Below, in pieces: positions 37,014 through 46,154 of a DNA stretch of 64,000 nucleotides. The notes below the pieces were generated by a model, which was not told the DNA's origin, did not search any database, and saw only the letters and a list, made by a program, of their open reading frames with translations. Each line of letters opens with the position of its first letter. The stretch's first letter is position 1. The stretch comes from CAZTHL01 sp964613585 (lineage in GTDB: Bacteria; Pseudomonadota; Alphaproteobacteria; DSM-16000; Inquilinaceae): the NCBI GenBank assembly GCA_964613585.1, contig CAZTHL010000007.1, positions 14,210 through 78,209 of the forward strand, written 5' to 3'. Both the position numbers and the translations under genes were made by a program.

Positions 37014-37606
37014 CCAGCTCCTTTCGTCAAGGCTCAAGAATGCCGTCGGGCGTTGAGCCCGCCGACGGCATTGGGATAACGCTACATCCAAGGCAAAAGC
37101 ATAAGGAAAGACAGCCGGAACTACGACTCTGGAAACTGCTTCTGCGCGTCAAACCTGCAACACGACACTGTCAACAGGAAGGATTGTTCGAAAATGCGCA
37201 GCGTTGAGCAGCAATGAGCCGCGCTTTCAGCCCTGATCTTTCTTTACATGGACCTCTCACACGCATGTTCCACCCTCGTCCATGAGACGGCCTGTCCGGG
37301 ACGGATGGAAGCCGAACAGTGGTCGACCGGTCGGCGTCTCGGGCGCCGGCAGCCGGGCGGTCGTGACGCCCTCAGCATGCCTGGAGGGCGTGCTGACGAA
37401 CCTGGCGCATCTCCATCAGCATGGCCGATGCTTTCGCGCTCGCGCAAGAGCCCTGCCGAGCTCCCTCCGAGGGGAAGCCGTCGGCACACCAAAATCCGTC
37501 GGCCACGATCGTCACGGCGACAGGCCTTTGTGCGCTGCAGCATTCTTCCCTTGCGGTAAGCGCTATATCTTGCAAGACATAACCCGGTCCCCTGGAGCCC
37601 ACCGTC
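37014..37606. other. Long intergenic region between usp and modA
   Basis: The part at 37090-37260 is relatively AT-rich and should hold the usp promoter. 37260-37550 is GC-rich with no supported gene. The right end contains the ModE-type box before modA. Confidence 0.5.
37561..37584 (+). promoter_or_regulatory. ModE-type molybdate operator
   Basis: CGCTATAT, eight bases, then ACATAACC: close to the ModE box CGCTATAT-N-TATATAACG architecture. It ends 22 bp before the modA ATG, where bound ModE would block transcription. Confidence 0.7.
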
Positions 37607-38398
37607 ATGCCCCCGCTCCTGCGAAGCGTACTCGCGTGGTTGTCCGCGGCGGCCATCACCAGCGCGGCCGGGATGTCGGCCGGGCCGGCGTCAACCCGGG
37701 AGCCGGTAACGGTGTTCGCCGCCGCCAGCCTGACCGACGCCATCGAGCGTATTGCCGATCTCCACGAGCAGGAAACCGGGCGACCGATCCGACTGTCCCT
37801 GGCGTCGAGCTCAACGCTGGCGCGGCAGATCGAGGCCGGCGCACCGGCCGACATCTTCCTTTCGGCGAACGAGCAATGGATGGACTACCTTGTGGCTGCC
37901 GGGCTGATTGAGGCGGACAGTCGCGTTAGCCGGATCGGCAACAGCCTGGTGCTGATCGCCCCAAATGACAGCCCGATCGGCGAGGCGGCCGTGACGGCAG
38001 AGCTCGATCTCAACGCGTTGATGGCGCCCGGTGAGCGGATCGCCGTCGGCGACCCGGACCATGTGCCGGCCGGCCTCTACGCCAGGGAAGCGCTTGAGGT
38101 TCTTGGACTATGGGACGAGGCGGAGAAGCGGCTGGCGCGTGCCGCCGACGTGCGTGCCGCCCTGGCCCTCGTGGCGACCGGAGAGGCTCCGTTGGGCATC
38201 GTCTATGCCACCGATGCCGCGGCGAGCCCGCAGGTCAAGGTTCTCGGGCATTTCCCGGATGGGTCGCACACCGACATCACCTATCCCTTCGCGATCGTCG
38301 CGGGCGAGGCCGACCGGGAGGTCGACGCCACATTCGAGTTCCTGCTCGGCGTCGAGGCGATCGACGTCTTCAGGGACGCCGGATTCGCCGTGCGTTGA
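37607..38398 (+). CDS. modA: ModA molybdate-binding periplasmic protein
   Basis: A 263-residue substrate-binding protein of the molybdate/tungstate importer. A signal peptide covers about 1-25. The mature N-terminus VTVFAAASLTDAIE and the ligand loops SLASSSTLARQIEAGAPADIF and YVAGDPDHVP-like VGDPDHVPAGLYAREAL are diagnostic of ModA. First gene of modABC with the operator upstream. Confidence 0.95.
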   Translation: MPPLLRSVLAWLSAAAITSAAGMSAGPASTREPVTVFAAASLTDAIERIADLHEQETGRPIRLSLASSSTLARQIEAGAPADIFLSANEQWMDYLVAAGLIEADSRVSRIGNSLVLIAPNDSPIGEAAVTAELDLNALMAPGERIAVGDPDHVPAGLYAREALEVLGLWDEAEKRLARAADVRAALALVATGEAPLGIVYATDAAASPQVKVLGHFPDGSHTDITYPFAIVAGEADREVDATFEFLLGVEAIDVFRDAGFAVR

Positions 38399-38422
38399 TC
38401 GTCACGCAGGAGCCTGCGCGCA

Positions 38423-39121
38423 ATGTTGAGCGACGCCGAATGGGAAGCGCTCCGCTTGAGCTTCCGGATCGCCAGCGTCGGCGTGGTCGGCGCGTTGCCC
38501 TTTGCTGTCGGAATGGCGTGGCTGCTGGCGCGCGTCCGCTTTCCCGGAAAGACCCTGGTTGACGGGATCGTGCACCTCCCGCTGGTCCTGCCGCCCGTGG
38601 TCGTAGGCTATCTGCTGCTCGTCACCTTCGGCACCCGGGCCCCAATCGGCAGCTGGCTGCTGGATACCTTCGGCATCCGCCTCGTGTTCGACTGGAAGGG
38701 GGCGGCGCTCGCCGTCGGCGTGGTGACCTTCCCCTTCGTCGTGCGTGCCGTGCGCCTGTCCTTGGAGGCGGCAGACCCCGACCTGGAGGCGGCGGCGCGC
38801 ACACTCCGGGCTCGTCCGTGGGATGTCTTCGCCACCATCACGCTTCCGCAAATGCTGCCGGGGATCATTGCCGGCGCCATCACCGCCTTCGCCGCAGGCC
38901 TCGGCGAGTTCGGCGCCATCATCACCTTCGTCTCCAATATCCCCGGCGAGACCCGCACTTTGCCGCTGGCCATCTACACGGCCATCCAGACCCCGGGCGG
39001 CGAGACGGCGGCGCTGCGGCTGGCCATGCTGTCGATCGCGCTCGCTCTCGCCGGCCTTGCCCTCTCGGAGCTTGCCGCTCGGCGGATACGCCGCGCGCAG
39101 GGACGAGAGCCTCGACGGTGA
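38423..39121 (+). CDS. modB: ModB molybdate ABC transporter permease
   Basis: A 232-residue membrane protein with five to six helices. The EAA loop is LEAAARTLRARPWDVFATITLP (about 112-134), and the family motif GEFGAIITFVSNIPGETRTL follows. The stop overlaps the GTG start of modC. Confidence 0.95.
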   Translation: MLSDAEWEALRLSFRIASVGVVGALPFAVGMAWLLARVRFPGKTLVDGIVHLPLVLPPVVVGYLLLVTFGTRAPIGSWLLDTFGIRLVFDWKGAALAVGVVTFPFVVRAVRLSLEAADPDLEAAARTLRARPWDVFATITLPQMLPGIIAGAITAFAAGLGEFGAIITFVSNIPGETRTLPLAIYTAIQTPGGETAALRLAMLSIALALAGLALSELAARRIRRAQGREPRR

Positions 39122-40245
39122 GCCTGGACATCGCCATTGCCAAGCGGCTGGGCGGCTTCGTCCTCGACCTCGCCTTCGAGGACCGGGACGGCCGATTGAC
39201 GGCGCTGTTCGGTGCCTCGGGCTCGGGCAAGACAATCACCGTCCGCGCCATCGCGGGAATGGCACGACCGGATCGTGGCCATATCCGGGTGAGCGGTGAG
39301 ACCTTCTTCGACCGTGCCGCCGGGATCGACCTGCCCTCGGAGCGGCGCCGGGTCGGCTACGTGTTCCAGGACGCCAAGCTGTTCCCGCACCTGAACGTCC
39401 GGCGCAATCTGGAATATGGCTGGCGCCGCGCGGCTCCGGATGAGCGCCGTATCGGCCTCGACGAGGTCATCGCTCTACTCGGCATCGAAGCATTGCTCGA
39501 CCGACGGCCACACGCGCTCTCGGGCGGGGAGCGGCAGCGGGTGGCCTTGGGGCGCGCGCTGCTCGCCCAGCCGCGGATCCTGCTCATGGACGAGCCGCTC
39601 GCCGCCCTGGATGCGCCGCGCAAGGCGGAGATCCTGCCCTACATCGAGCGCCTCCGTGACGAGATGCGCCTGCCCATCGTTTATGTCAGCCATGCGCTGG
39701 ACGAGGTGGTGCGGCTGGCCGACACCCTGGTGGTCCTGGAAGGCGGCCGGGTTCTGGCCTCCGGGCCGCTGATTCCGGTGGTGAGCCGGCCGGAGCTGCG
39801 GCCGATCGTGGGCGCCTTCGACTTCGGCGCGGTGCTGGAAGCGGCCGTCGTCGTGCACGACGATCGCTATGGATTGACCGTGCTGGAGACGCCGGGCGGC
39901 CACCTTAGGGTGCCAAGGCTAGAGGCATCACCCGGACGGCGGGTGCGCGTGCGCATCCGTGCTCGCGACGCCGCCCTGGCGCTTGATCCGCCACTGCGAT
40001 CGAGCGTGGTCAACGTTCTCAGCGGACGAATCGTCGCGGTGGAGCCGGGAGCGGATGCCGGCGCCACGGCACGCGTCGATCTGGGTGGCGCCGAGCTGCT
40101 GGCCGGCATCACGCGGCTGTCGGCCGACCGGCTGCGGCTGACGCCCGGCCTGCCCGTGTACGTGATGATCAAGGCCGTTGCGCTTGACCGCGCGGACCGA
40201 CGGCGCGAGCCGATGATCCGGGTGGCGACGCCGATCGAGGCATAA
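39118..40245 (+). CDS. modC: ModC molybdate ABC transporter ATPase
   Basis: A 375-residue ATPase: Walker A GASGSGKT, signature LSGGERQRVALG, Walker B ILLMDEPLAALD, H-loop YVSHALDE. A C-terminal TOBE/MOP domain follows (about 300-365, SSVVNVLSGRIVAVEP) that binds molybdate. It starts at GTG overlapping the modB TGA, which is chosen because homology begins there. Confidence 0.95.
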   Translation: MSLDIAIAKRLGGFVLDLAFEDRDGRLTALFGASGSGKTITVRAIAGMARPDRGHIRVSGETFFDRAAGIDLPSERRRVGYVFQDAKLFPHLNVRRNLEYGWRRAAPDERRIGLDEVIALLGIEALLDRRPHALSGGERQRVALGRALLAQPRILLMDEPLAALDAPRKAEILPYIERLRDEMRLPIVYVSHALDEVVRLADTLVVLEGGRVLASGPLIPVVSRPELRPIVGAFDFGAVLEAAVVVHDDRYGLTVLETPGGHLRVPRLEASPGRRVRVRIRARDAALALDPPLRSSVVNVLSGRIVAVEPGADAGATARVDLGGAELLAGITRLSADRLRLTPGLPVYVMIKAVALDRADRRREPMIRVATPIEA

Positions 40246-40283
40246 GAGGGCGGGCTGGTTGCTCTCCAGGGCTTGGGGGACCG

Positions 40284-40823
40284 ATGGCCAAGCTGTTCCT
40301 GCGGATCAACCTCCACACCGAACGGGTGCTCGGGCCGGGCAAGGTGCGGTTGCTCGAGCTCATCGATGAGCTGGGCTCGATATCGGCGGCAAGCCGCGCC
40401 ATGGGCATGACTTACCGGCGGGCTTGGATGCTGATCGACGAGACCAATCGCTGCTTCAGCGAGCCGGTCGTTCGCGCCCGGACCGGCGGACGGGCCGGCG
40501 GCGGCGCGGAGGTGACACGCCTCGGCCGTGACGTGGCCTTGCGCTACCGGGCCATCGAGCGCGAAACCGAGGCGGTCGTCGCGACCCACTTGGCCGCGCT
40601 CGAAGCAGCACAGGCCGGAGCGCCCGGCGAGGCCGGGAAGAGCCTCGCCTGTCGCGGTCATCGACGCGACCGCGGACGCTGCCCGGTCCAAGAGCCGGAG
40701 CCTGCCGGCCGCTGGCAGGACCTTTGCGCGAACCGGCCGGCCTCAACGCCGAGGGACGCCAAGAGCGGATCGGGTCACGGGCTCAGGCGGCGAGCCAGCG
40801 GCGCATCCGATGATCAAGTCTGA
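40284..40823 (+). CDS. ModE-type winged-helix regulator lacking the MOP domain
   Basis: Residues 1-115 are a ModE N-terminal LysR-like helix-turn-helix (GPGKVRLLELIDELGSISAA, SRAMGMTYRRAWMLIDE). There is no molybdate-binding TOBE/MOP region, as in the short ModE-like regulators of alphaproteobacteria. The remaining 65 residues are Arg/Gly/Pro-rich with extra cysteines and no similarity; they look like read-through into non-coding DNA after loss of a stop. The end overlaps the convergent patatin gene by 10 nt. The operator before modA is its probable target. Confidence 0.8.
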   Translation: MAKLFLRINLHTERVLGPGKVRLLELIDELGSISAASRAMGMTYRRAWMLIDETNRCFSEPVVRARTGGRAGGGAEVTRLGRDVALRYRAIERETEAVVATHLAALEAAQAGAPGEAGKSLACRGHRRDRGRCPVQEPEPAGRWQDLCANRPASTPRDAKSGSGHGLRRRASGASDDQV

Positions 40824-42313
40824 CCGTGCCTTGATTCCGATCCGATGCCATCCTCGGGATGCTTTTGGCACCACTCGCGCTCAGCCTCGCCCCATCGTGC
40901 GAGGAACGCGGCTCCCTGATGGAAGCCATGGCGGTAAAGCTCCTCGATCCGCTCGCGACGTCGGTCGAGCTTGGACGGATAGTCCAGACCGCGGGACACC
41001 TCGGCTGCCATGTCAATGAAGCCGAACGCGATGCGATGGTGGGGCTTCAGCCCGGCGGCACGGGTGGTCAGCGCATCGATCTTCCGCACAAGTCGCAGTT
41101 CGTGGGTCATGGACAGGTTCCCGGCCAGCTCGTTGCGGCGATCCTCGATCTCGTGGAAGCTGGTCGGCAGCGCGTCTCGGGTCGTTGGATTGATGCGGAT
41201 CAGCCAGAGCTCTTCCGGATTGAGCCGGCATGCGGGGCTTTCCGAGGTTCTCTTGTGGCCATGCAGGAAGGCAAGCTCGTATAGAGGCGGGTTCGAGGAG
41301 TACAAGGCGTCCCAGTAGGCGGCGCCCTCGATCTCGACCGCCCTCATCACGGTGGGAATGGCGGCCGACGCAGCCAGCACCCGGGGCAGCTTCTCCAGGG
41401 TCGCTGGGTCGGTGCCGCGGAACACCATGAAATTTGTCTCGCGGGCTTTCCGCGCGTCCTCGTTCAGGATGAAGACATCCTCGAGATCCTGCTCATCCAG
41501 ATCCTCCTCCTCCTCGTGCACCTGCCTGACATCGGCGGCCCCGATCAGCAGCTCCGGAACCGGTTGACCTTCGCGCCGCAGCTCGGCCATCCGCGCGCTG
41601 AGAGCCTCCCGCTCGTCTGACGAAAGGTAAAGCTCGAGCAGCGTGAGGAACGCCTCCTGCACGTCGAACTCACGGCGTGTCGGACTGTCGGGAAAGCCCG
41701 GCCACGCGCTGATGACGTTGTCGACCAGAGCCGAGACATTCCGCCCAGCGGGACCAAGATCCTCCAGTCGCGCCATGACGGAACGGACGAGATCCCGCGT
41801 CGCCTCGGCACCAATCCGCGCCGGCCCCATCGCAAGAAGGCCATCGAGCGTCGCGAACACCGATTGTGCGTAATAGGCCTTGAGCTCGGGGGTAAGGTTA
41901 ACCGGCATCAGCGCGTCAATATTGACGTCGCGCAACAGGCGTTGGAGGAGCTGCCCGCGGAGGCTGTCCAGGAGCGGCAGGAAAGGCAGCTGCCCGGGCT
42001 CGAGCAGCCCCTTCAGGGAGGTCACGAGCGCCTCGTCCCAGGGCGCCGCAGCATTGCCCTCCGGATAGCCGCGGGTCCAGAAGCTCTGCAGGGTGCCGCG
42101 GCGGCCGAGAAGGAGATCCGCCCATGTCAGCGCGGCACAAACCGCCCCGCCGGACGTGCCGCTCAGGCCAACAACCTCGAAGTCGACGCCATGGCGGTCA
42201 CGGATCTTGAGCCGCTCATGCGGATCGAGCAGGGCGTCTAGAACGCCGGCCGTGAACGCCGTTTGCGCGCCGCCGCCCTGACAAGCGATGGCCACTCGAA
42301 CCGTTTGGGTCAT
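40814..42313 (-). CDS. Patatin-like phospholipase
   Basis: A 499-residue soluble protein with the patatin catalytic dyad architecture. The oxyanion motif is QGGGAQTAFTAGVLDAL (residues 12-28), the nucleophile S54 lies in GLSGTSGGAV, and the Asp lies in the YWDALYSSNPP motif. An acidic insertion (HEEEEDLDEQDLED) is unusual. GGAGG precedes ATG 42313. Likely a lipid acyl hydrolase acting on membrane lipids; substrate unknown. Confidence 0.9.
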   Translation of the reverse strand: MTQTVRVAIACQGGGAQTAFTAGVLDALLDPHERLKIRDRHGVDFEVVGLSGTSGGAVCAALTWADLLLGRRGTLQSFWTRGYPEGNAAAPWDEALVTSLKGLLEPGQLPFLPLLDSLRGQLLQRLLRDVNIDALMPVNLTPELKAYYAQSVFATLDGLLAMGPARIGAEATRDLVRSVMARLEDLGPAGRNVSALVDNVISAWPGFPDSPTRREFDVQEAFLTLLELYLSSDEREALSARMAELRREGQPVPELLIGAADVRQVHEEEEDLDEQDLEDVFILNEDARKARETNFMVFRGTDPATLEKLPRVLAASAAIPTVMRAVEIEGAAYWDALYSSNPPLYELAFLHGHKRTSESPACRLNPEELWLIRINPTTRDALPTSFHEIEDRRNELAGNLSMTHELRLVRKIDALTTRAAGLKPHHRIAFGFIDMAAEVSRGLDYPSKLDRRRERIEELYRHGFHQGAAFLARWGEAEREWCQKHPEDGIGSESRHGQT

Positions 42314-42692
42314 GAACGCTTCCCTCCGCGCCGCCCGGCCTCGCCGAGCGGGTCGTGCAAGGTTTACCCGCCTGCCGGCCCACCCAACCGTGACCGAGAC
42401 GGTGTCCGATGGCGGGAACAGCACTCAGGAAAGCGTGCCCGGGAAGCTCGCCCCACCTGCCCTCCAGCGGATCAGCCGGCCCGTCAACCGGCGGTGCAGG
42501 ATGCTGCGTCTCCGGCGCGATGCAACTCGGCCGGCATTGCCAGGACCTGACGTTTGAAAACAGACTGCCGGTACAATTCTGCAACAGCAAAAATTTCTTG
42601 GTGGGCCCATGATCTTGCATTATCTGAATAATAGAGCTCTCGCATCTTGTCGGCACGTCTCACGACCATAAAGCACAAGCCGCAAGAGTTGA
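42314..42692. other. Gene-free stretch upstream of patatin gene
   Basis: The half nearest infA (42550-42690) is AT-rich (e.g. GCAAAAATTTCTTGG, TTATCTGAATAATAG) and could hold the promoter of the leftward patatin gene and the end of the infA transcript. No gene is supported. Confidence 0.5.
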
Positions 42693-42911
42693 TCATTTGT
42701 GCCTAAAAATGACGCGACCTTTCGTCAGGTCATATGGGGTCATCTCGACATCGACCTTGTCACCGGCCATTACTCGGATGCGGAACTTTCGCATTTTGCC
42801 GGCCGTGTGCGCAATGATCTCGTGATCATTCTCCAGGCGCACCCGGAACATGGCATTGGGCAGCTTCTCCACGATCGTGCCGCCCATGACGATCAGATCT
42901 TCCTTCGCCAT
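42693..42911 (-). CDS. infA: Translation initiation factor IF-1
   Basis: A 72-residue OB-fold protein (MAKEDLIVMGGTIVEKLPNA start, ending KGRVIFRHK) that occupies the ribosomal A site during initiation. Full length and highly conserved. GAGGAG precedes ATG 42911. It has its own upstream region separated from gntR by a strong terminator hairpin. Confidence 0.97.
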   Translation of the reverse strand: MAKEDLIVMGGTIVEKLPNAMFRVRLENDHEIIAHTAGKMRKFRIRVMAGDKVDVEMTPYDLTKGRVIFRHK

Positions 42912-42963
42912 GCAGTTCTCCTCGCTTCGTGAACTTTCGCGCGCTGTCAGCGCCAACGGAATT

Positions 42964-42990
42964 GGCCCGGCCGCGCCCTGCGGCCGGGCC
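42964..42990 (-). terminator. Strong hairpin terminator after gntR
   Basis: GGCCCGGCCGC, five bases, GCGGCCGGGCC: an 11-bp perfect GC stem between the end of the leftward gntR gene and infA, insulating infA. Confidence 0.75.
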
Positions 42991-43146
42991 ATCGATACCG
43001 CAAGTTTCGCAGCGCAACGAGCGAATTCACTCCATCTCCGGCGCCGGCCGATGTCTGCCCGGCAAGCCTGGAGATGTGAGCGCCTACATCTACGATTTCA
43101 TAGATAATCGATGCTCGGCTTGGGCAAAGCCACGCGCGCCTTCCCC

Positions 43147-43851
43147 TCAGTCAAGCTGGTGACTTTCCAGCAGTGACACGAGAAGAGTGCCGGCGCGTTG
43201 CCGATGCTCGCGCAGCCTTTCACGCGCACGCGGCGCGTCGCCGTGACGAATGGCGTCCGCCACCGCTTGATGCTCCGCGACCGAGTCAAAAGGCTTGGGC
43301 CTTAGGCGAAGGGTGAGCATGCGTGCCCGATGCACCTGATCCCGGTAGGTATTCGCAATCTGGGCCAACCGACGATTCCCGGACAGATCAAGCACGGCTG
43401 TGTGAAAAGCTTCGTCCGCGCGCACCCACTCGTCCAAATCGTCTCGATCCAGCGCTGCCGCCATCTCGGTCACGAGCCGATCGAGCATGACAACGCCGTC
43501 ACCAGCGTCCGGCCTGAGAGCCATCCGCTCGGCCGCTGCCGCTTCCAGCGCAGTTATGATATCGTAGATCTGCCGCATGTCCTCGGAGGCCATCGGCAGC
43601 ACCCGCATGCCATGGCGCGGCCGGACCTCGACCAGACCTTCCTGGGCAAGCCGGATCAAGGCCTCGCGGATCGGCGTCCGGCTCATGCCGAACGTGGCCG
43701 CCAGTTCCTGCTCCAAGGCCTGGGTGCCGGGCGGCATCTGGTTCTCGAGAATGCGGCGACGCAGTTCCTGGTAGGCTGCATCGACCAGCGAGGGGCGCTC
43801 AGCCCGTGCCCGAGCACGGCGGTTGGAGGAAGCGGACATGGGCGCGTTCAC
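43147..43851 (-). CDS. GntR-family regulator, FCD subfamily
   Basis: A 234-residue regulator: winged helix (AAYQELRRRILENQMPPGTQ, EQELAATFGMSRTPIREALIRL) and an all-helical FCD ligand domain with its metal-binding Asp/His positions (DEAFHTAVLDLSGN, then AEHQAVADAIRHGD). No metabolic gene is adjacent to reveal the effector. Divergent from rcdA; a 15-bp palindrome lies in the gap. Confidence 0.9.
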   Translation of the reverse strand: MNAPMSASSNRRARARAERPSLVDAAYQELRRRILENQMPPGTQALEQELAATFGMSRTPIREALIRLAQEGLVEVRPRHGMRVLPMASEDMRQIYDIITALEAAAAERMALRPDAGDGVVMLDRLVTEMAAALDRDDLDEWVRADEAFHTAVLDLSGNRRLAQIANTYRDQVHRARMLTLRLRPKPFDSVAEHQAVADAIRHGDAPRARERLREHRQRAGTLLVSLLESHQLD

Positions 43852-44279
43852 GGCAGGAGGTTGAGCGCCGGAACGCGACGATGATGTCGCCTAGGGGCCA
43901 TCCCGTCTCCTATGGGTGGTTTGACTGGACGGTAACGTGAGGGGTGACGGCGGCGGTCCGCTGCCGAAGCAAATATTTAACGCCCAAATGGCGCATTTGC
44001 AGAGGCGAACAACATCCTGTGCGCGAAGTTGAGCTTGGTTTAGGTGGCGGGAAAACGCGGCATGCAAACGCGCAAGTCACCTGCCATGACCGCTTCGTTG
44101 AGAGGTCCCCCGTGTCCGATCCATATCACGCCCCTGGCGTTAGAGCCTCTGGTAACCATATGAATTCTACGAAAATTTAAGTGCCCCCCACTATGCTTCG
44201 CCTTGTGGTCGTCCGGGACGAACCAACCGCGCGGTCGCGACGTGCCCGTCGTGACCGATCATGTCGGGAAGGGGCAGAC
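43852..44279. other. Intergenic region between gntR and rcdA
   Basis: Contains AT-rich patches (43968-43980, 44155-44180) fit for promoters of both divergent genes and a palindrome at 43985-43999. No gene is supported. Confidence 0.5.
43985..43999. promoter_or_regulatory. Palindrome, possible GntR operator
   Basis: CAAATG-GCG-CATTTG: a perfect 6-bp inverted repeat with a 3-base centre, 134 bp upstream of the gntR start. GntR autoregulation is a guess from position. Confidence 0.35.
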
Positions 44280-44696
44280 GTGACGGACTCCCAGGCCGGT
44301 ATGGCCTTCATAAACAAGACCTACGACGAGGCGATGACGCTGCTTGTCGAGGCACGCAACTACATCGCCTACCAGCAGCCAAAGGATCTGGCGCGGCTGG
44401 ATAACCACAGCCGGCTTCTGGTCAGCCAGGAGACCATGCGCATCACCTCGCGGCTCACGCAGGTCATGGCTTGGCTGTTCGCTCAGCGTGCCGTCTACAG
44501 CGGCGAACTGCATCGCGATCAGGCTCTGGGCGATGAGTTCTCGCTTGGTGGCGAGCATGTCTGCCTGGATGAGACCTGGAGCTACGACATCCGTCTGCCG
44601 GCGCCGGTGCGCGGCCTGCTTGAGCGTTCCTACAACCTGTACATCCGTGTGCAGCGCCTCGAGGCCATGCTGCAGCGACAGGCAGCCGAAGTATGA
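44280..44696 (+). CDS. rcdA: DUF1465 protein, RcdA-like CtrA degradation adaptor
   Basis: A 138-residue three-helix-bundle protein of the DUF1465 family, whose Caulobacter member RcdA links ClpXP to CtrA during the cell cycle. Family blocks are MAFINKTYDEAMTLLVEARN, RLDNHSRLLVSQETMRITSR, LTQVMAWLFAQRAV and LPAPVRGLLERSYNLYIRVQ. The start is GTG at 44280, 5 bases after GGAAGGGG; the first in-frame ATG (44301) is also possible. It converges with bdhA. Confidence 0.85.
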   Translation: MTDSQAGMAFINKTYDEAMTLLVEARNYIAYQQPKDLARLDNHSRLLVSQETMRITSRLTQVMAWLFAQRAVYSGELHRDQALGDEFSLGGEHVCLDETWSYDIRLPAPVRGLLERSYNLYIRVQRLEAMLQRQAAEV

Positions 44697-44726
44697 TACA
44701 CAACGCCCCCTGAGGGCGCCCATCCG

Positions 44727-45518
44727 TCACTGCGCGGTCCAGCCACCGTCCACGCTGAGCGCTGTGCCAGTCACCTGATCCGCCGCGGGGCTGCACAGGA
44801 ACACCGCCATGCCGCCGATCTGCTCGGGGGTCACGAACGATTGCGACGGCTGCTTCGGCGCCAGCAGGGCTCGAGCGGCCTCGTCGATCGAGGTCCCGTC
44901 CCGCTCCGCCAGCGCCTCGATCTGCTTCTCGACGAGCGGCGTCCTGACCCAGCCCGGGCAGATCGCGTTGCAGGTGACACCCGATCCCGCCGTCTCGAGT
45001 CCGACCACCTTGGTCAGGCCAAGCATTCCGTGCTTGGCCGAGACATAGGCCGCCTTGTTCACCGAGGCGACCAGCCCGTGCGCCGAGGCCGTGTTTATGA
45101 TCCGGCCCCAGCCACGCGCGCGCATGTCCGGCAGGGCGGCCCGAATCGCATGGAAGGCGGCGGAAAGATTGATGGCAATCACCGCATCCCAGCGGTCGGG
45201 CGGGAAGGCCTCCACTGGGTCCGTATGCTGGATGCCGGCATTGTTCACCAGGATGTCGAGACGTCCGAACTCTTCCCTCGTATGCGCAACGAGGCCGGTG
45301 ACCTGATCGGAATGCCGCAGATCGGCGCCGTCGAAGCGGGCGCCGACCCCGTGATCAGCCTCGATGGCGGAGCGCAGCCCCTCGATCTCCTCGGGCGCAC
45401 CGAAGCCGTTGAGCATGACCGACGCGCCCTCCGCCGCCAGCGCCCGGGCAACGCCGAAGCCGATGCCGCTGGTCGAGCCGGTGATGAGCGCCGCCTTCCC
45501 CTCGAGCAACCTCGTCAT
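44727..45518 (-). CDS. bdhA: 3-hydroxybutyrate dehydrogenase
   Basis: SDR-family NAD-dependent enzyme (263 aa) interconverting 3-hydroxybutyrate and acetoacetate in poly-hydroxybutyrate/ketone body use. The cofactor motif is ITGSTSGIGFGVARAL, then LVNNAGIQHTDPVEAFP, catalytic Ser in INTASAHGL, and Tyr-x3-Lys YVSAK. Residues around the substrate (HGLVASVNKAAYVSAKHG, GWVRTPLVEKQI) are those typical of BdhA. GGAGGG lies upstream of the ATG. Confidence 0.93.
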   Translation of the reverse strand: MTRLLEGKAALITGSTSGIGFGVARALAAEGASVMLNGFGAPEEIEGLRSAIEADHGVGARFDGADLRHSDQVTGLVAHTREEFGRLDILVNNAGIQHTDPVEAFPPDRWDAVIAINLSAAFHAIRAALPDMRARGWGRIINTASAHGLVASVNKAAYVSAKHGMLGLTKVVGLETAGSGVTCNAICPGWVRTPLVEKQIEALAERDGTSIDEAARALLAPKQPSQSFVTPEQIGGMAVFLCSPAADQVTGTALSVDGGWTAQ

Positions 45519-45699
45519 GATCTCTGCCCTCCGACCGCCGCTTCTCGAAAATACACAAGCTTAGAAGGTAGATTGAACCAGCGCCAGCATCCTTGGAAGA
45601 CGCATGACTGGCCATTGAGCGCGGTCAATGACGTCGCGCCTCGACGGCGTTTACCGCGTGGTCGCGTCGTCATTCCCGTGCGGAATGCAGGAGCATGCC

Positions 45700-45945
45700 A
45701 TGCAACGCCGTTTCCTCCTTGCCCTGCCCATCGCCGCGCTCGCCGTGCCTCGTGCGGCAACGGCCGAGGGCAGCCGCGGGCGCTTTCTTTGCACGGACCA
45801 GGACTGCGGCCCCTATATCTACGATCCGGTCAAGGGCGACCCGCCAAGAGGGGTCAAGCCGGGAACAACCTTCACCGAACTTCCGGCCGAGTGGACCTGT
45901 CCAGTCTGTGGCGCCCCCAGGAGCAGCTTCATCCCTTACGACTGA
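45700..45945 (+). CDS. Exported rubredoxin with C-x4-C first knuckle
   Basis: An 81-residue protein: signal peptide (about 1-22, RRFLLALPIAALAVPRAATA) followed by a rubredoxin domain. The iron ligands are C31-x4-C36 (CTDQDCGPYIYD) and the C-terminal CPVCGAP pair. The first knuckle has four rather than two intervening residues, as in type II rubredoxins. Rubredoxins are normally cytoplasmic; the leader suggests export, possibly by Tat because of the paired arginines. AGGAG precedes ATG 45700. Divergent from bdhA. Confidence 0.85.
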   Translation: MQRRFLLALPIAALAVPRAATAEGSRGRFLCTDQDCGPYIYDPVKGDPPRGVKPGTTFTELPAEWTCPVCGAPRSSFIPYD

Positions 45946-46154
45946 GACCGAACGACTGAGACCGAAATCAACCCGGGAACGGCCCTTCCGGGGGTGCGGA
46001 TTCCTCCCCATCGCACATTCGCCCCTGTCACACATACGACACCCTGCCTTCACGCGGCTGTCCTCCGCCCTCTCTAGCCTCGTGCCGATTCTGGGCAACT
46101 GAAGCTTCACTGCTTCGCTCGCCCGGCCTTGAGGCTTCGGACGGAGGTGGACCC

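Noticed and set aside
45946..46000. Repeated CGACTGAGACCGAA and a CCCGGGAA/TTCCGGGG hairpin after the rubredoxin gene
   Set aside because: The repeat is only two copies and the hairpin has a mismatch; too weak to call as a terminator with confidence.
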